Positions 7,929 to 16,156 of a stretch of DNA of 34,883 nt are shown here, one piece after another (within the stretch, counting starts at the first letter, position 1; the number at the start of each line of letters is the position of its first letter). The notes beneath the pieces were generated by a model. The model worked only from the letters and a program-made list of their open reading frames with translations. It made no database searches and was not told the DNA's origin. Source of the DNA: Deltaproteobacteria bacterium (GTDB lineage Bacteria; Myxococcota_A; Polyangia; HGW-17; SLPX01); NCBI GenBank assembly GCA_021162935.1, contig JAGGXR010000146.1, positions 1 to 34,883 on the forward strand. The letters are read 5' to 3'. The position numbers were made by a program, and so were the translations under genes.

Positions 7929-9824
7929 TCACGCCCCGGCCGACTGTGACGTTGCCTTCTTGCGATCGGTTTCGTTGCGAGGCTTCACCGGTTTCGCCTC
8001 ACCCATGGCCACGATGTAGCCGACCTCGCGCAAGGTGCGCTTGAATGTCGCCTCCGAGGACGACGGCACGACCAGGTGCCGCTCCCCGGCCAGCAGGCAG
8101 TGCCTGCGGGTGCGTGAGTCGTTGGCGATGAGCGCTGCCAAGGCGGGGTCAGCGCACTCGACGAGCCGCGCAAGGCCCCGATCGTGAATCTTGGTACTTC
8201 GATCCGCGACGTCATCGAGCAGGCGTGTGACAGTATCGGGGACCGCGACGGCGCTGCGTGCGGTCACAAATTCCCGAATCTCGTCGATGGGACGGCCCTC
8301 GTCGACGGCAGCGAGCAGCTTGGTCTGCTCCAGCCGCCAGACCCGATCCGAGACCTGAGTCGCGTAGATGTCGAGGGCGAGCCGATCACCTGGCTCGAGC
8401 TCGGTACCGATGGCCGTGATTTCGAGGTTGGGGAGCACGCTGAGCACCGGCTTCGTCTTGACGGGAGGCGGCTGATAAGCGGCCTCAGTGCCCAGGCAGT
8501 AGGCTCCAAGGGCTGTGATGCGGAAGTACATCAGCCCATCGTAGCGGCTGAAGTAGACGAGGTGGTCCGCGCCCCAGAGGCTGCCGTAGTCGTACCGGGC
8601 ACCAGCGGGAGGGATGAGCGCGACGTCGATCACCCCGAGAGTGGCCGCATACTCGAGCAGGAACGCCAGGCAGTAGCGTTCATTCAGAATCTGAGAGCCG
8701 CCCAGGGCTCCGTACTGCCTGTCGCCGATGTAGAGGGCCCATACGTCACGCGCGACCGTGAAATCGTTGCCAGAGGCGCGTATGAACCGGTAAAACTCGT
8801 TCGTGGAGATCCAGGAGCCCGCCGGGCATTCGGCCAGGGTGTCGGCGATCGCGTGCCGTCGCGATTCTATCGCCGTGATCTGGCGCTTCCCCTTGCCGGT
8901 TCGTCCCTTGACGCACTCGATGCGTGAAAGCTCGTCGATGATGGGCGTGTCGATCCATTTGGACCAGAGTTTGCGTATCGTCTCGGCGGCCGGTTCCGAA
9001 AGCGCCTTTCGGCCCGCCGTGGTGAGCTGTAATTTGGAGCCGGAGAGCTGCGCAAGCTTTCCGGCCTGTACGATGAGCGGCCAGGCAAAGGCGCGGATCG
9101 GACCGGCATTTTCATTATGCCACTTGCTCTTGACGGGGAGGACCGGGTAGTAGTCGCCGTCCTCGAGGATGTTCGTGATGGTCTTGACGGTCGCCGCCGA
9201 TGGCCGTCGGGTCTTTGCGCTGACCTTGACCTTGCCCGAATCGACAAGACGCAAAACCGAGTGCAGCTCTCGCTGGGCGACCAACTCAGTCTGGTGAATC
9301 GCGAGCGGAATCTCCTCGGTGCCTTCTTCTGTGGTCCTGGTCTTCGAATTCCATCGGGAGTAGGGTAGGTCGTAGACTGCGGGAACCTCCGCAAGCGTTT
9401 TGATCTTCGCCGGGGCAGGCTTGGGAACGAAGGCAGCGAGCCGCGCCTTGAGATCGTCGGGCATCTCCATACCGTAAAAAAAGAAACCCAGCAGCGACGG
9501 GATGTGACGATATCCATACGTGTCGGCATGGCCCCAGTTGGGATGGCGACCGTACTTGGCCTGGAACTGATCGGCTTGAAAAAGGGTCGAATTCGAATGA
9601 ACCACCTCGGCCACGGCCGCCTGCTGCAGCTCGTCGAGGCACTGCCAGACCATCTGCAGTCCCTCTCCTTCGAGGTATCGCATGATCACGGCGGCGATGT
9701 CGGCCTTCCTCGTGGGGACCTTCTGCCTGGTGTGTTTGGCCAGCTTTTTGAGATCATCCGCGTTCATGCGTTCTAGTGCGGCCTGGAGCGTGTGGCTCCC
9801 TTCGTCAGCATAACATCGTTTCAT
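7929..9824 (-). CDS. Helicase-associated protein with XPB N-terminal-like module
   Basis: The start is ATG 9824, with GGAG about 5 nt upstream (ATG 9842 lacks one), giving 631 residues. The start of the protein (MNADDLKKLAKHT...VPTRKADIAAVI) looks like a SAP-like or helical DNA-binding element. The C-terminal third (VLSVLPNLEITAIG...VWRLEQTKLLAAVDEGRPIDEIREFV) matches the same Helicase_C_3/XPB N-terminal fold present in the adjacent XPB. In mycobacteria a gene of this type (Rv0862c) also lies beside XPB (Rv0861c), so the pairing is conserved across distant phyla. The role is unknown; a partner or loading factor for XPB is a reasonable inference. The stop lies 3 nt before the XPB start. Confidence 0.85.
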   Translation of the reverse strand: MKRCYADEGSHTLQAALERMNADDLKKLAKHTRQKVPTRKADIAAVIMRYLEGEGLQMVWQCLDELQQAAVAEVVHSNSTLFQADQFQAKYGRHPNWGHADTYGYRHIPSLLGFFFYGMEMPDDLKARLAAFVPKPAPAKIKTLAEVPAVYDLPYSRWNSKTRTTEEGTEEIPLAIHQTELVAQRELHSVLRLVDSGKVKVSAKTRRPSAATVKTITNILEDGDYYPVLPVKSKWHNENAGPIRAFAWPLIVQAGKLAQLSGSKLQLTTAGRKALSEPAAETIRKLWSKWIDTPIIDELSRIECVKGRTGKGKRQITAIESRRHAIADTLAECPAGSWISTNEFYRFIRASGNDFTVARDVWALYIGDRQYGALGGSQILNERYCLAFLLEYAATLGVIDVALIPPAGARYDYGSLWGADHLVYFSRYDGLMYFRITALGAYCLGTEAAYQPPPVKTKPVLSVLPNLEITAIGTELEPGDRLALDIYATQVSDRVWRLEQTKLLAAVDEGRPIDEIREFVTARSAVAVPDTVTRLLDDVADRSTKIHDRGLARLVECADPALAALIANDSRTRRHCLLAGERHLVVPSSSEATFKRTLREVGYIVAMGEAKPVKPRNETDRKKATSQSAGA

Positions 9825-9848
9825 ACTGTCTCCGTGTCCCATACCGGC

Positions 9849-10139
9849 TCAGCGGCCGGGCACACACTCCTGTAGCGGTTTGGGGCTGCGCTTGGTCACG
9901 ACGAGCCTGGCGATGGCGTGGCAGTCCTTTGCCGTGAGGCCGGTCTCTTCGGAGATGGCCACGTATGCCGCGACGTCTTTCTGGGCCGCGTAGAGTGTAC
10001 GCAGGACCTCGCCGCAGCGGCGACGAACGTAGTCGGGACGGTCCCGAATCTTTTCGTCATCCTTCGCGGCAGCATGACCGGCGGCGGTGCAGCTTCTTCG
10101 ACCCGGATGTGCATTTTTATCTCGGTGCTCTGCTCTCAC
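9849..10139 (-). CDS. Small putative winged-helix protein heading the XPB operon
   Basis: The favoured start is GTG 10139, preceded by an AGGAGGAA sequence; a start at 10157 is possible. The product is 96 residues. The first ~30 residues are low in predicted structure. The rest (RPDYVRRRCGEVLRTLY...YVAISEETGLTAKDCHAIARLVV) has the helix spacing of a small winged-helix DNA-binding domain, which is my reading of the pattern rather than a known match. It ends 24 bp before the helicase-associated gene. Position suggests a DNA-targeting subunit or a regulator of the XPB pair. Confidence 0.6.
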   Translation of the reverse strand: MRAEHRDKNAHPGRRSCTAAGHAAAKDDEKIRDRPDYVRRRCGEVLRTLYAAQKDVAAYVAISEETGLTAKDCHAIARLVVTKRSPKPLQECVPGR

Positions 10140-10572
10140 ATTTCCTCCTCGCGGCATGGCTCCATCAGTGGCTCAGGTGTAAGATGACAACGCATTCCGC
10201 GTCAACCCCGAGAGAGCCACCTCAATCGTCGGGTCGTCGGGTCATGGGGTGACGAGATCAGGGGCAAAGAAGTAAGAAGTGTCCGGGTGTGGGTAAAATA
10301 CTGGAGACGAACTGAAGTGTTCCGGTCACCGAGCGAAGAAGGAGCCACGACTCGGTGGAACGTTCGGTGTCACAATGAATTGGGTCCGACTTCATCGGAC
10401 AGAAATGTCGCGATCCCGACCGGACCAGCACCTCGCCCAGGACGCCACGAGGCGCTTGGACGTGGCCGTGGCTGCGAATCGAGGGCTCGACAGACTACGT
10501 GGCATCGTTCTTGCTCTACGTCTTGCTCCAGATGCCTACAATCGAACCGGATGCGCATCGAGGAGGTCCAAG
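10140..10572. other. Divergent intergenic region, no gene recognised
   Basis: This 433-bp spacer separates the minus-strand XPB operon from the plus-strand gene at 10573 and should hold both promoters. An in-frame extension of the plus-strand gene reaches 10375, but it lacks a ribosome binding site and reads as low-quality coding sequence. No strong hairpin, operator or tandem repeat was seen. Confidence 0.5.
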
Positions 10573-11676
10573 ATGAAACGTCAGACGAGGTCTTTGCTCA
10601 TGGTTCTTGCTCTTGCTGCGATGGTGACGGGCATGCTGGCTGCCTGTGACCACCATTCGACCAGGGTCACGGACGATTTGCAGTTCGAATTGTTTCAGGC
10701 CCACCTGCACACGCCCTATGTCGTGGGGGCAAAGCCGACCATCATGGTGACCCATGGCGGGGACAGCGTCGTCGGGTGGAAGGTGGAGTCGACTGATTCG
10801 TCCGTGATCTCGGTGGGGCAGGAAAAGCCGTACGAGGATCGAAACACCCTCTACGTGCCCATCGAGGCTGTTTCGCCCGGAACGGCGGACCTTCGTATCC
10901 TGAACAACGCGGGCAAGCTCGTGACCACCAGAACCGTCCAGGTCGAGGCTCCCGACCGCATCGAACTCGTCCATGCGGGCCTCAAGAAGATCATGAAGCA
11001 GGACGCCCCTGTGCTCACGGACGGCGATACGGTTCAGATTCTGATTCGAGGGACCGGCACCTTCGAGGTGCTCTACTATCACGAAGGGCATCGCGTGTTC
11101 GGCAACGGCGTCTTGGAGCCGGTCAGTTCCAGCGAGGACCTCACCGCCACTCCAAAGACGACGTTTCTGTTCGAGAACCGAGAGTGGCTCACCCTGTCTC
11201 CGAACCGGTTTGCCGAGACGAACAGCGTGGACCTCATGGTGGGGGGCGTCCGGCTGGGCAGAATCTCGGTGGAGTCAGTGGACGCGACCGCCATCGCCAG
11301 GGTGGAGATCGATGCGGAATCGACCGACGGTTTGAAAAAAGACGATACGTTCTATCTCATGGCGAGGGCTTTGGATGACCAGGACCGGGACATTTTCGGC
11401 GTGGATGCCCACTGGTCCGTGGATAACGTGGAACAAACAGGCGAAGGTGACCTGTTCGAGGCGACCTATGATTCGGGCAAGACGGCCACGGTCACCGCAC
11501 AGGTCGGTGATGTTCAGGATTCGGTCGAGGTCCATACCTCGGGAGGGACCGTACAGACTTCCAATACCATCGGCTGCAGCACGGTTCCGGTCACGGGGGC
11601 ATGGCCCCTGTTCCTGGCCCTGCTCGGCATGGCGATGATGGCGCGCCGCAGGCGTCGCCAGACCATGAGACGGTAG
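10573..11676 (+). CDS. Cell-envelope protein with both a lipobox and a MYXO-CTERM-like tail
   Basis: AGGAGG at 10561-10566 fixes the ATG at 10573, giving 367 residues. A signal peptide ends in lipobox LAAC (Cys25). The middle is beta-rich and Ig-like: one segment (VGWKVESTDSSVISVG...AVSPGTADLRIL) resembles a BIG2/invasin-type domain, and a later one (ALDDQDRDIFGVDAHWSVDN...GKTATVTAQVGD) resembles another. The C-terminus carries GCS, a hydrophobic segment (WPLFLALLGMAMMA) and RRRRR, the layout of MYXO-CTERM sorting tails, which are known to be cleaved and anchored at the cell surface. Having both signals in one protein is unusual. The function is unknown; a structural or adhesive envelope role is inferred. 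It seems to be transcribed alone. Confidence 0.85.
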   Translation: MKRQTRSLLMVLALAAMVTGMLAACDHHSTRVTDDLQFELFQAHLHTPYVVGAKPTIMVTHGGDSVVGWKVESTDSSVISVGQEKPYEDRNTLYVPIEAVSPGTADLRILNNAGKLVTTRTVQVEAPDRIELVHAGLKKIMKQDAPVLTDGDTVQILIRGTGTFEVLYYHEGHRVFGNGVLEPVSSSEDLTATPKTTFLFENREWLTLSPNRFAETNSVDLMVGGVRLGRISVESVDATAIARVEIDAESTDGLKKDDTFYLMARALDDQDRDIFGVDAHWSVDNVEQTGEGDLFEATYDSGKTATVTAQVGDVQDSVEVHTSGGTVQTSNTIGCSTVPVTGAWPLFLALLGMAMMARRRRRQTMRR

Positions 11677-11680
11677 TCTG

Positions 11681-11782
11681 CACCTGGCAGTCTTTCGTAC
11701 TTGGCTGTCTTTCGTACTTGGCTGTCTTTCGCACCTGGCAGTCTTTCGCATCTGGCTGTCTTTCGTACCTGGCAGTCTTTCG
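11681..11782. repeat. Six 17-bp tandem repeats (minisatellite)
   Basis: Six contiguous units (11681-11697 through 11766-11782) follow the pattern YAYYTGGCWGTCTTTCG; only the first few bases and one A/T position vary. The array starts 5 bp after the stop codon of the preceding gene, so it lies in its 3' untranslated region. Units 2 and 3 are identical, as are units 1 and 4, which suggests recent slippage plus alternating variants. Confidence 0.97.
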
Positions 11783-11967
11783 ATCGCACCCATCATTTCG
11801 ATCACCCCAACCATCTGGACCGTATCGGTGATCCGGAGCGCTTGGCCGTGCATGCCCGGAGCTTGTGACCCACACGACGTCCCTGCGTTTCATTTTTATG
11901 GTTTCAAGAACGGGGCACGCCGTGGTACGAAACGACGGTCTCTTTGGTTTGCTGCTGGGTGTCGTTC

Positions 11968-12684
11968 ATGCGTATTGCAGCCCTTTCTGATTTCCACATT
12001 GGTCCTTGGAAGCGTTCCGATATTTTCGGCCACAGAGAGGACGAGTTCCTCCGCTTCCTGGACGAACTCGAGGCCACCCACGATCGCATCGTGCTCATGG
12101 GGGACGTGTACCAGGCGCAGATGGGGCTCGTTTGGGGCTCAGCCTCCCAGCGCAGGCACCTCGCCCTCGCCCGCCGTCGTGTCCCGAAGTTGTCCGCGAG
12201 GATCTGCGAACCACCCTATATCCTGCTCTACGGCAATCACGACGAGGTGGCCGGACCGGTCCTGGGCGCCAGGGAGTCGGTGACCATCCGTGAGGACGGC
12301 TTCGGTCTGTTCTGCATCCATGGGCATCAGTTCGATGACGTGATGAACCGTCACATTACTTTGTCGCATATGAGCACTTGGACCGTGGGTCGACTCCGGT
12401 TCGCCGGTCTGGGTGTGCTGGCTGACTTTGGGGAGCGGATCGACGTGGCCGTCAAGCACCGATGGTACGCCGGACATCCCAATCCATACCTCGACGCGGC
12501 AGAACGGATCCTGACGAGCGAGGCTGTGGACCTGGTCTGCATGGCCCATACGCACGTGGCCCAGCACATCGAACTGGAATCAGGCCTGTTCGTCAACACG
12601 GGCTCGTGCAGCCGGGGGCGTTTCGAGTATCTGTCCGTGGACACGGCCCGCCGCAGCGTGGAACTGCACAGCCAGAAGCCATAG
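11968..12684 (+). CDS. Calcineurin-like metallophosphoesterase
   Basis: This 238-residue protein starts at ATG 11968, the first Met before the conserved first strand. It shows the full metallophosphoesterase motif series: SDFHIG (DxH), LMGDVYQ (GDxx), GNHDE, HGHQFD and AHTHV (GHxH-type). The NTGSCSRG segment near the C-terminus is typical of small cytosolic members, including UDP-2,3-diacylglucosamine hydrolase-like proteins. No signal peptide or membrane segment is visible. The substrate is not predictable from sequence. Its stop codon overlaps the ribosome binding site of the membrane protein gene that follows, so the two are co-transcribed and probably coupled. Confidence 0.88.
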   Translation: MRIAALSDFHIGPWKRSDIFGHREDEFLRFLDELEATHDRIVLMGDVYQAQMGLVWGSASQRRHLALARRRVPKLSARICEPPYILLYGNHDEVAGPVLGARESVTIREDGFGLFCIHGHQFDDVMNRHITLSHMSTWTVGRLRFAGLGVLADFGERIDVAVKHRWYAGHPNPYLDAAERILTSEAVDLVCMAHTHVAQHIELESGLFVNTGSCSRGRFEYLSVDTARRSVELHSQKP

Positions 12685-12694
12685 GAGTCGTTTG

Positions 12695-14158
12695 GTGACT
12701 CGAATCCATGATTCGATGCAAGGTCCCACAAGCTCCCGAAGGCGGGCGGCGGCCCGTTTTCTGGCCGCATCCCTTGTCGGTGCGCTGTTTTTCTTTGCAC
12801 CCGTATCCTACCGGGGTCGCAGCACGGTGCCCTTCGACGTGGCGGTCAAGGTGGTGCCCCATGGCTGGCCCACCGGCGTGTCCTTTTACGGCTTCTTGTT
12901 GATCCTGGTTGGTGCGCTCGCGACGCTTGCGGCCGTGGCGCCTGGTCCGGTGGGCGCGTCGGCGAAGCGGCTGCTTGGATCCAGACACAAGGATTTTGCA
13001 GCGTCACCGCTTTTCGTGGTGCTCAGGGTGGCAGGGGCGCTGGTCGCTGTTTCCATGTTTTTCAGAATCGGTCCTTGGTGGCTGACCGAACCTGCGGCCC
13101 GAACCCTCATGTGGAACATTCTGATGGCCTCGGTGGCGGTCATCATTCCTTTGGGCGCCGCGGCCCTCGCCTTGCTCGCCGGCTTCGGCGCCCTGGAGTT
13201 CGTGGGCGTGCTCGCAGAACCGGTCATGGGTCCATTGTATCACCTGCCGGGTCGGTCGGCGCTCGACGACCTGACGAGCTGGATGGGGAGCTATTCGGTT
13301 GGGCTCTACCTGACTCGGAACCTGATGCGGCAGGGGCTGTACACGAAACGTCAGGCCTTTGTCATTGCCACCTGCTTTTCCACGGTGAGCATGGGATTCG
13401 TGGCCGTGGTGGCCTCGACGCTTCACCTCCTGCCGTTGTTTGCGCTCATCGTTGGCACCTACTTCGTGGCCATTCACCTGACGGCCGTGATCATGGTTCG
13501 CATCTGGCCCACGAGTTCTATTCCAGAGCGGACTATCGACGGGACTGCGCCGTTGGCGGGCAGGTCGTCGAATGAACAGTTGACCAGGCATTCATCGACA
13601 GACCAAGATGACCTGGTCCCCTCTGGTTCGGCATCGGGTTCGTCTCGATGGCGTCGGGCCTGGTCGGCTGGGACGGCACGGGCAGGGCGCAGTCAGGGGA
13701 TCGTGCGGGCCATGGGCAGGTCCGCCGTCGACGGCCTGTTCTTGGCATCCACGATCCTGGGCACCATTTTGGCGGTGGGCACGGCCGCACTTCTTTTGGC
13801 CCGCCACACCCCGGTATTCCATTGGCTCGGTCGGCCCTTGGAGCCCCTCTATGCGCTGGCCGGGTTTGCGCATCCGTCCCTGCTGGCACAGGCGAGTCTG
13901 GCCGGGATCACCGAAATGTACATCCCCGCTTTGCTCGCACAGGGCGCGTCCATGCAGGGTCGATTTTTTATCGCGGTCCTGTCGGTTTCGCAGCTCATCT
14001 TTTTTTCCTCCGTCGGCCCCATGATGGTGGACATGTTTCGCGAGGTGCCCATCCGGTTTCGCCACCTCGTGGTCCTGTTTGTGATCCGGACAGCCGTGCT
14101 CATTCCTTTGCTCATGGGCTGGACGAAACTGTTGGCTCTTTTCGGGGTGTTTTCGTAA
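12695..14158 (+). CDS. YjiH/nucleoside-recognition (Gate) family membrane protein
   Basis: The start is GTG 12695: the AGGAG at 12683-12687, overlapping the previous gene's stop, is 7 nt away. A TTG three bases upstream is a weaker choice. The 487-residue product has about ten hydrophobic segments arranged as two halves around a hydrophilic, Ser/Arg-rich loop (roughly residues 275-335). Segments such as LTSWMGSYSVGLYLTRNLM and AGITEMYIPALLAQG resemble the Gate/nucleoside-recognition domain of YjiH-like proteins. These are known as inner-membrane proteins of unclear substrate, sometimes linked to nucleosides or spore maturation. Coupling to the metallophosphoesterase suggests a shared pathway, possibly hydrolysis and movement of a phosphorylated metabolite (inference). 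Confidence 0.8.
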   Translation: MTRIHDSMQGPTSSRRRAAARFLAASLVGALFFFAPVSYRGRSTVPFDVAVKVVPHGWPTGVSFYGFLLILVGALATLAAVAPGPVGASAKRLLGSRHKDFAASPLFVVLRVAGALVAVSMFFRIGPWWLTEPAARTLMWNILMASVAVIIPLGAAALALLAGFGALEFVGVLAEPVMGPLYHLPGRSALDDLTSWMGSYSVGLYLTRNLMRQGLYTKRQAFVIATCFSTVSMGFVAVVASTLHLLPLFALIVGTYFVAIHLTAVIMVRIWPTSSIPERTIDGTAPLAGRSSNEQLTRHSSTDQDDLVPSGSASGSSRWRRAWSAGTARAGRSQGIVRAMGRSAVDGLFLASTILGTILAVGTAALLLARHTPVFHWLGRPLEPLYALAGFAHPSLLAQASLAGITEMYIPALLAQGASMQGRFFIAVLSVSQLIFFSSVGPMMVDMFREVPIRFRHLVVLFVIRTAVLIPLLMGWTKLLALFGVFS

Positions 14159-14463
14159 GGCGCTCGAACCGGCACAGCAGGCGGGCCAGACGTTCATGTT
14201 TGGGGTGATGACCGCGGGGGATGACGTGCGGTACAGCCCGGACCGGCTCGGTGACCTGGGCTGTACGATCCTGCATGACACGAGAAACAGCGGAGCGCAG
14301 ATCTGGGCGCTGGACCTTGCCCCCCCCTGCTTCGAGAAGCATCGCGTCCTTGTCACCGCCTTGGGCAACCGGTACGATCACGACCCACGCCCATCCATTG
14401 TGGGCATCGGGTCGGCGGGACAACTCGACGTGCGGTGGAGTCCAAGCCTTCGCATGGTCGTCG
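14159..14463. other. Convergent intergenic region, ambiguous short frames
   Basis: The region lies between converging genes. Both strands hold open frames of about 100 codons (minus 14112-14423, which would overlap the end of the membrane protein gene; plus 14196 onward, running into the beta-helix gene). Neither has a ribosome binding site or a recognisable family, and a run of eight C residues at 14321-14328 makes the frames fragile. I see no clear hairpin terminator. Confidence 0.4.
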
Positions 14464-16134
14464 TTACTGGATCTCGATTGAGCCTGCGGTGCAGGCGGCC
14501 TGCCTGGATTGACCGCGCTGGTCCTTGGCTGGGCAGTCCTGCCCCAGGCCGATGGCAGGACTGTCGGATGCGGGCATCATGGTTTCGTTGGGCCCGCCAT
14601 TGTCGGCCAGGTCGCCGAGCTTCGGATCCTGAATGAGGGCTCCTGCGGCGCACAGGGCGTCCGGGTCGTCGGAGCCGCCTCCGGATCGTTCCACGGGCCA
14701 TTGGATGTTGCCGCCGCCGTCGTGCATTTCGTCGCGGCAGGTGATGGGATTCCAGCCGTTTCCTGCCACGCTGTACGCCATGACGCTGTTTTTGAGCACC
14801 ACGTTGGGTCCGCCTACGGTCGCGCCCGCAAAGGCCACCTCGCCGGGTGCTTCATTGCCCGAGAAGGTGCAGTTCAAAATCGTACCCTGGATGTCAGCGG
14901 ACATGAACAGGCCGCCGGCGAGGCTCGTCAGGGCCGTGTTGTTCGCAACGGTGCAGTTGGTCATGTTCAAGGTTGTCTGTCGGCTGATGAACATGCCGCC
15001 GGACCCTGATGCGCTGTTGCCCGAGATGGTCGTGGATCGGATGTCGATATTGAGGCCCATGAGGAAAAGGCCACCTCCCTGGGTTTTTTCGTCGCCCGAA
15101 GGGGGGCAGCTATTGTCCGAGATAGTGCAACGGTCGAAGGTCATGGTGCCCACGTTGTCGTTCGAGACGCGGAACATACCGCCGCCCGCCTTGTTCGCCT
15201 GGTTGTTCGTCAGGACCACGGCGCACAGGGACTCGTCTTGACTCGTGCCGTCGGAGTAGATGCCGCCGCCGTCGCCGCCGTTTCCCGGGTTGCCGCCCGT
15301 TCCCGTGGCCCGGTTGCCGGTGATGATCGTGTTGTAGATGGCAAGATCAGCGTGGAGCACGCCGATGGCCCCACCGTCGCTCGCATGGTTGTTTTCGAAC
15401 AAGGAATCGGTGATGGCTACCCGGCCGCTGCCCACGTTGTAGATGGCGCCGCCGGCCAGGTCCTGCCCCGTTTCGGGCGCCGAGTTGTTTCGGAACGTGC
15501 AGCCCACGATCACGATGTTTCCGCCTCGCGACCAGATGGCGCCTCCCCCCGAGTCCGTGTCGTCGTTGCCGCGGATGCTGTGGCCGTCGATGAGGGTCAG
15601 GTGTTGGACCGTCAAGGTGGGCGAGGCCAATTCGAACGACGAGGGAATTGCCAGGATTCTGGTGGCAGAGTTTCCGCTCAGGGTTACCAGGTCGCCGCCG
15701 TCGATGACCGTGTCCGCCGTCACTTCGAGTTGCGACGTGACCGTGATGGTGATCGGGGCCGATCCACAGTCGAAGGTGATGACGCCACCGGCGCTCACCG
15801 CGGAGCGCAGAGCGGCCTCGGTGCAACTCGTCGCCGAGCCGTCGCCCACCACGTGATCGGGTTGGGACACGTCAGCGGCGCCGAAGTCGGGCTCGCAGAC
15901 CGTGGGCAGGGGGCCGGCGTCGGGTGAGGTCTTGGCGTCTTCGAGGAGAGCTGCGTCCCCATCGTGGACCGTTGCGTCTCCTACGGCGGCGTCCCGATTC
16001 GTGGAGCTGTGCGTCCTGCTGTCGTTGCAGGCGGCACTGCCAACCAAGGCTGTCGCGAGCACAAGGGCGACCAGGGCCGTCCGTCCTGTGCGACCCGTAC
16101 GACACACACGGGGCGACCGGTCCGCCTGGGGCAC
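14464..16134 (-). CDS. Beta-helix lipoprotein of the choice-of-anchor Q type
   Basis: The start is GTG 16134, with AGGAGG 5 nt upstream and 22 bp after the stop of the upstream gene; longer in-frame extensions overlap that gene. The product is 556 residues. The signal peptide ends in GSAAC (Cys36), followed by an Asp/Ala/Gly-rich linker. Residues from about 95 onward form a right-handed parallel beta-helix with many turns of the type GGAI...NNxA..GGA (polymorphic outer-membrane protein-like). The C-terminus (LGDLADNGGPNETMMPASDSP...DQRGQSR...AGSIE) is the typical choice-of-anchor Q ending. Such proteins are exported and surface-exposed; substrates are usually unknown. It is likely co-transcribed with the anchored phosphoesterase upstream. 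Confidence 0.9.
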   Translation of the reverse strand: MPQADRSPRVCRTGRTGRTALVALVLATALVGSAACNDSRTHSSTNRDAAVGDATVHDGDAALLEDAKTSPDAGPLPTVCEPDFGAADVSQPDHVVGDGSATSCTEAALRSAVSAGGVITFDCGSAPITITVTSQLEVTADTVIDGGDLVTLSGNSATRILAIPSSFELASPTLTVQHLTLIDGHSIRGNDDTDSGGGAIWSRGGNIVIVGCTFRNNSAPETGQDLAGGAIYNVGSGRVAITDSLFENNHASDGGAIGVLHADLAIYNTIITGNRATGTGGNPGNGGDGGGIYSDGTSQDESLCAVVLTNNQANKAGGGMFRVSNDNVGTMTFDRCTISDNSCPPSGDEKTQGGGLFLMGLNIDIRSTTISGNSASGSGGMFISRQTTLNMTNCTVANNTALTSLAGGLFMSADIQGTILNCTFSGNEAPGEVAFAGATVGGPNVVLKNSVMAYSVAGNGWNPITCRDEMHDGGGNIQWPVERSGGGSDDPDALCAAGALIQDPKLGDLADNGGPNETMMPASDSPAIGLGQDCPAKDQRGQSRQAACTAGSIEIQ

Positions 16135-16156
16135 CTCGTCCTCCTGGTTTGTCTGT

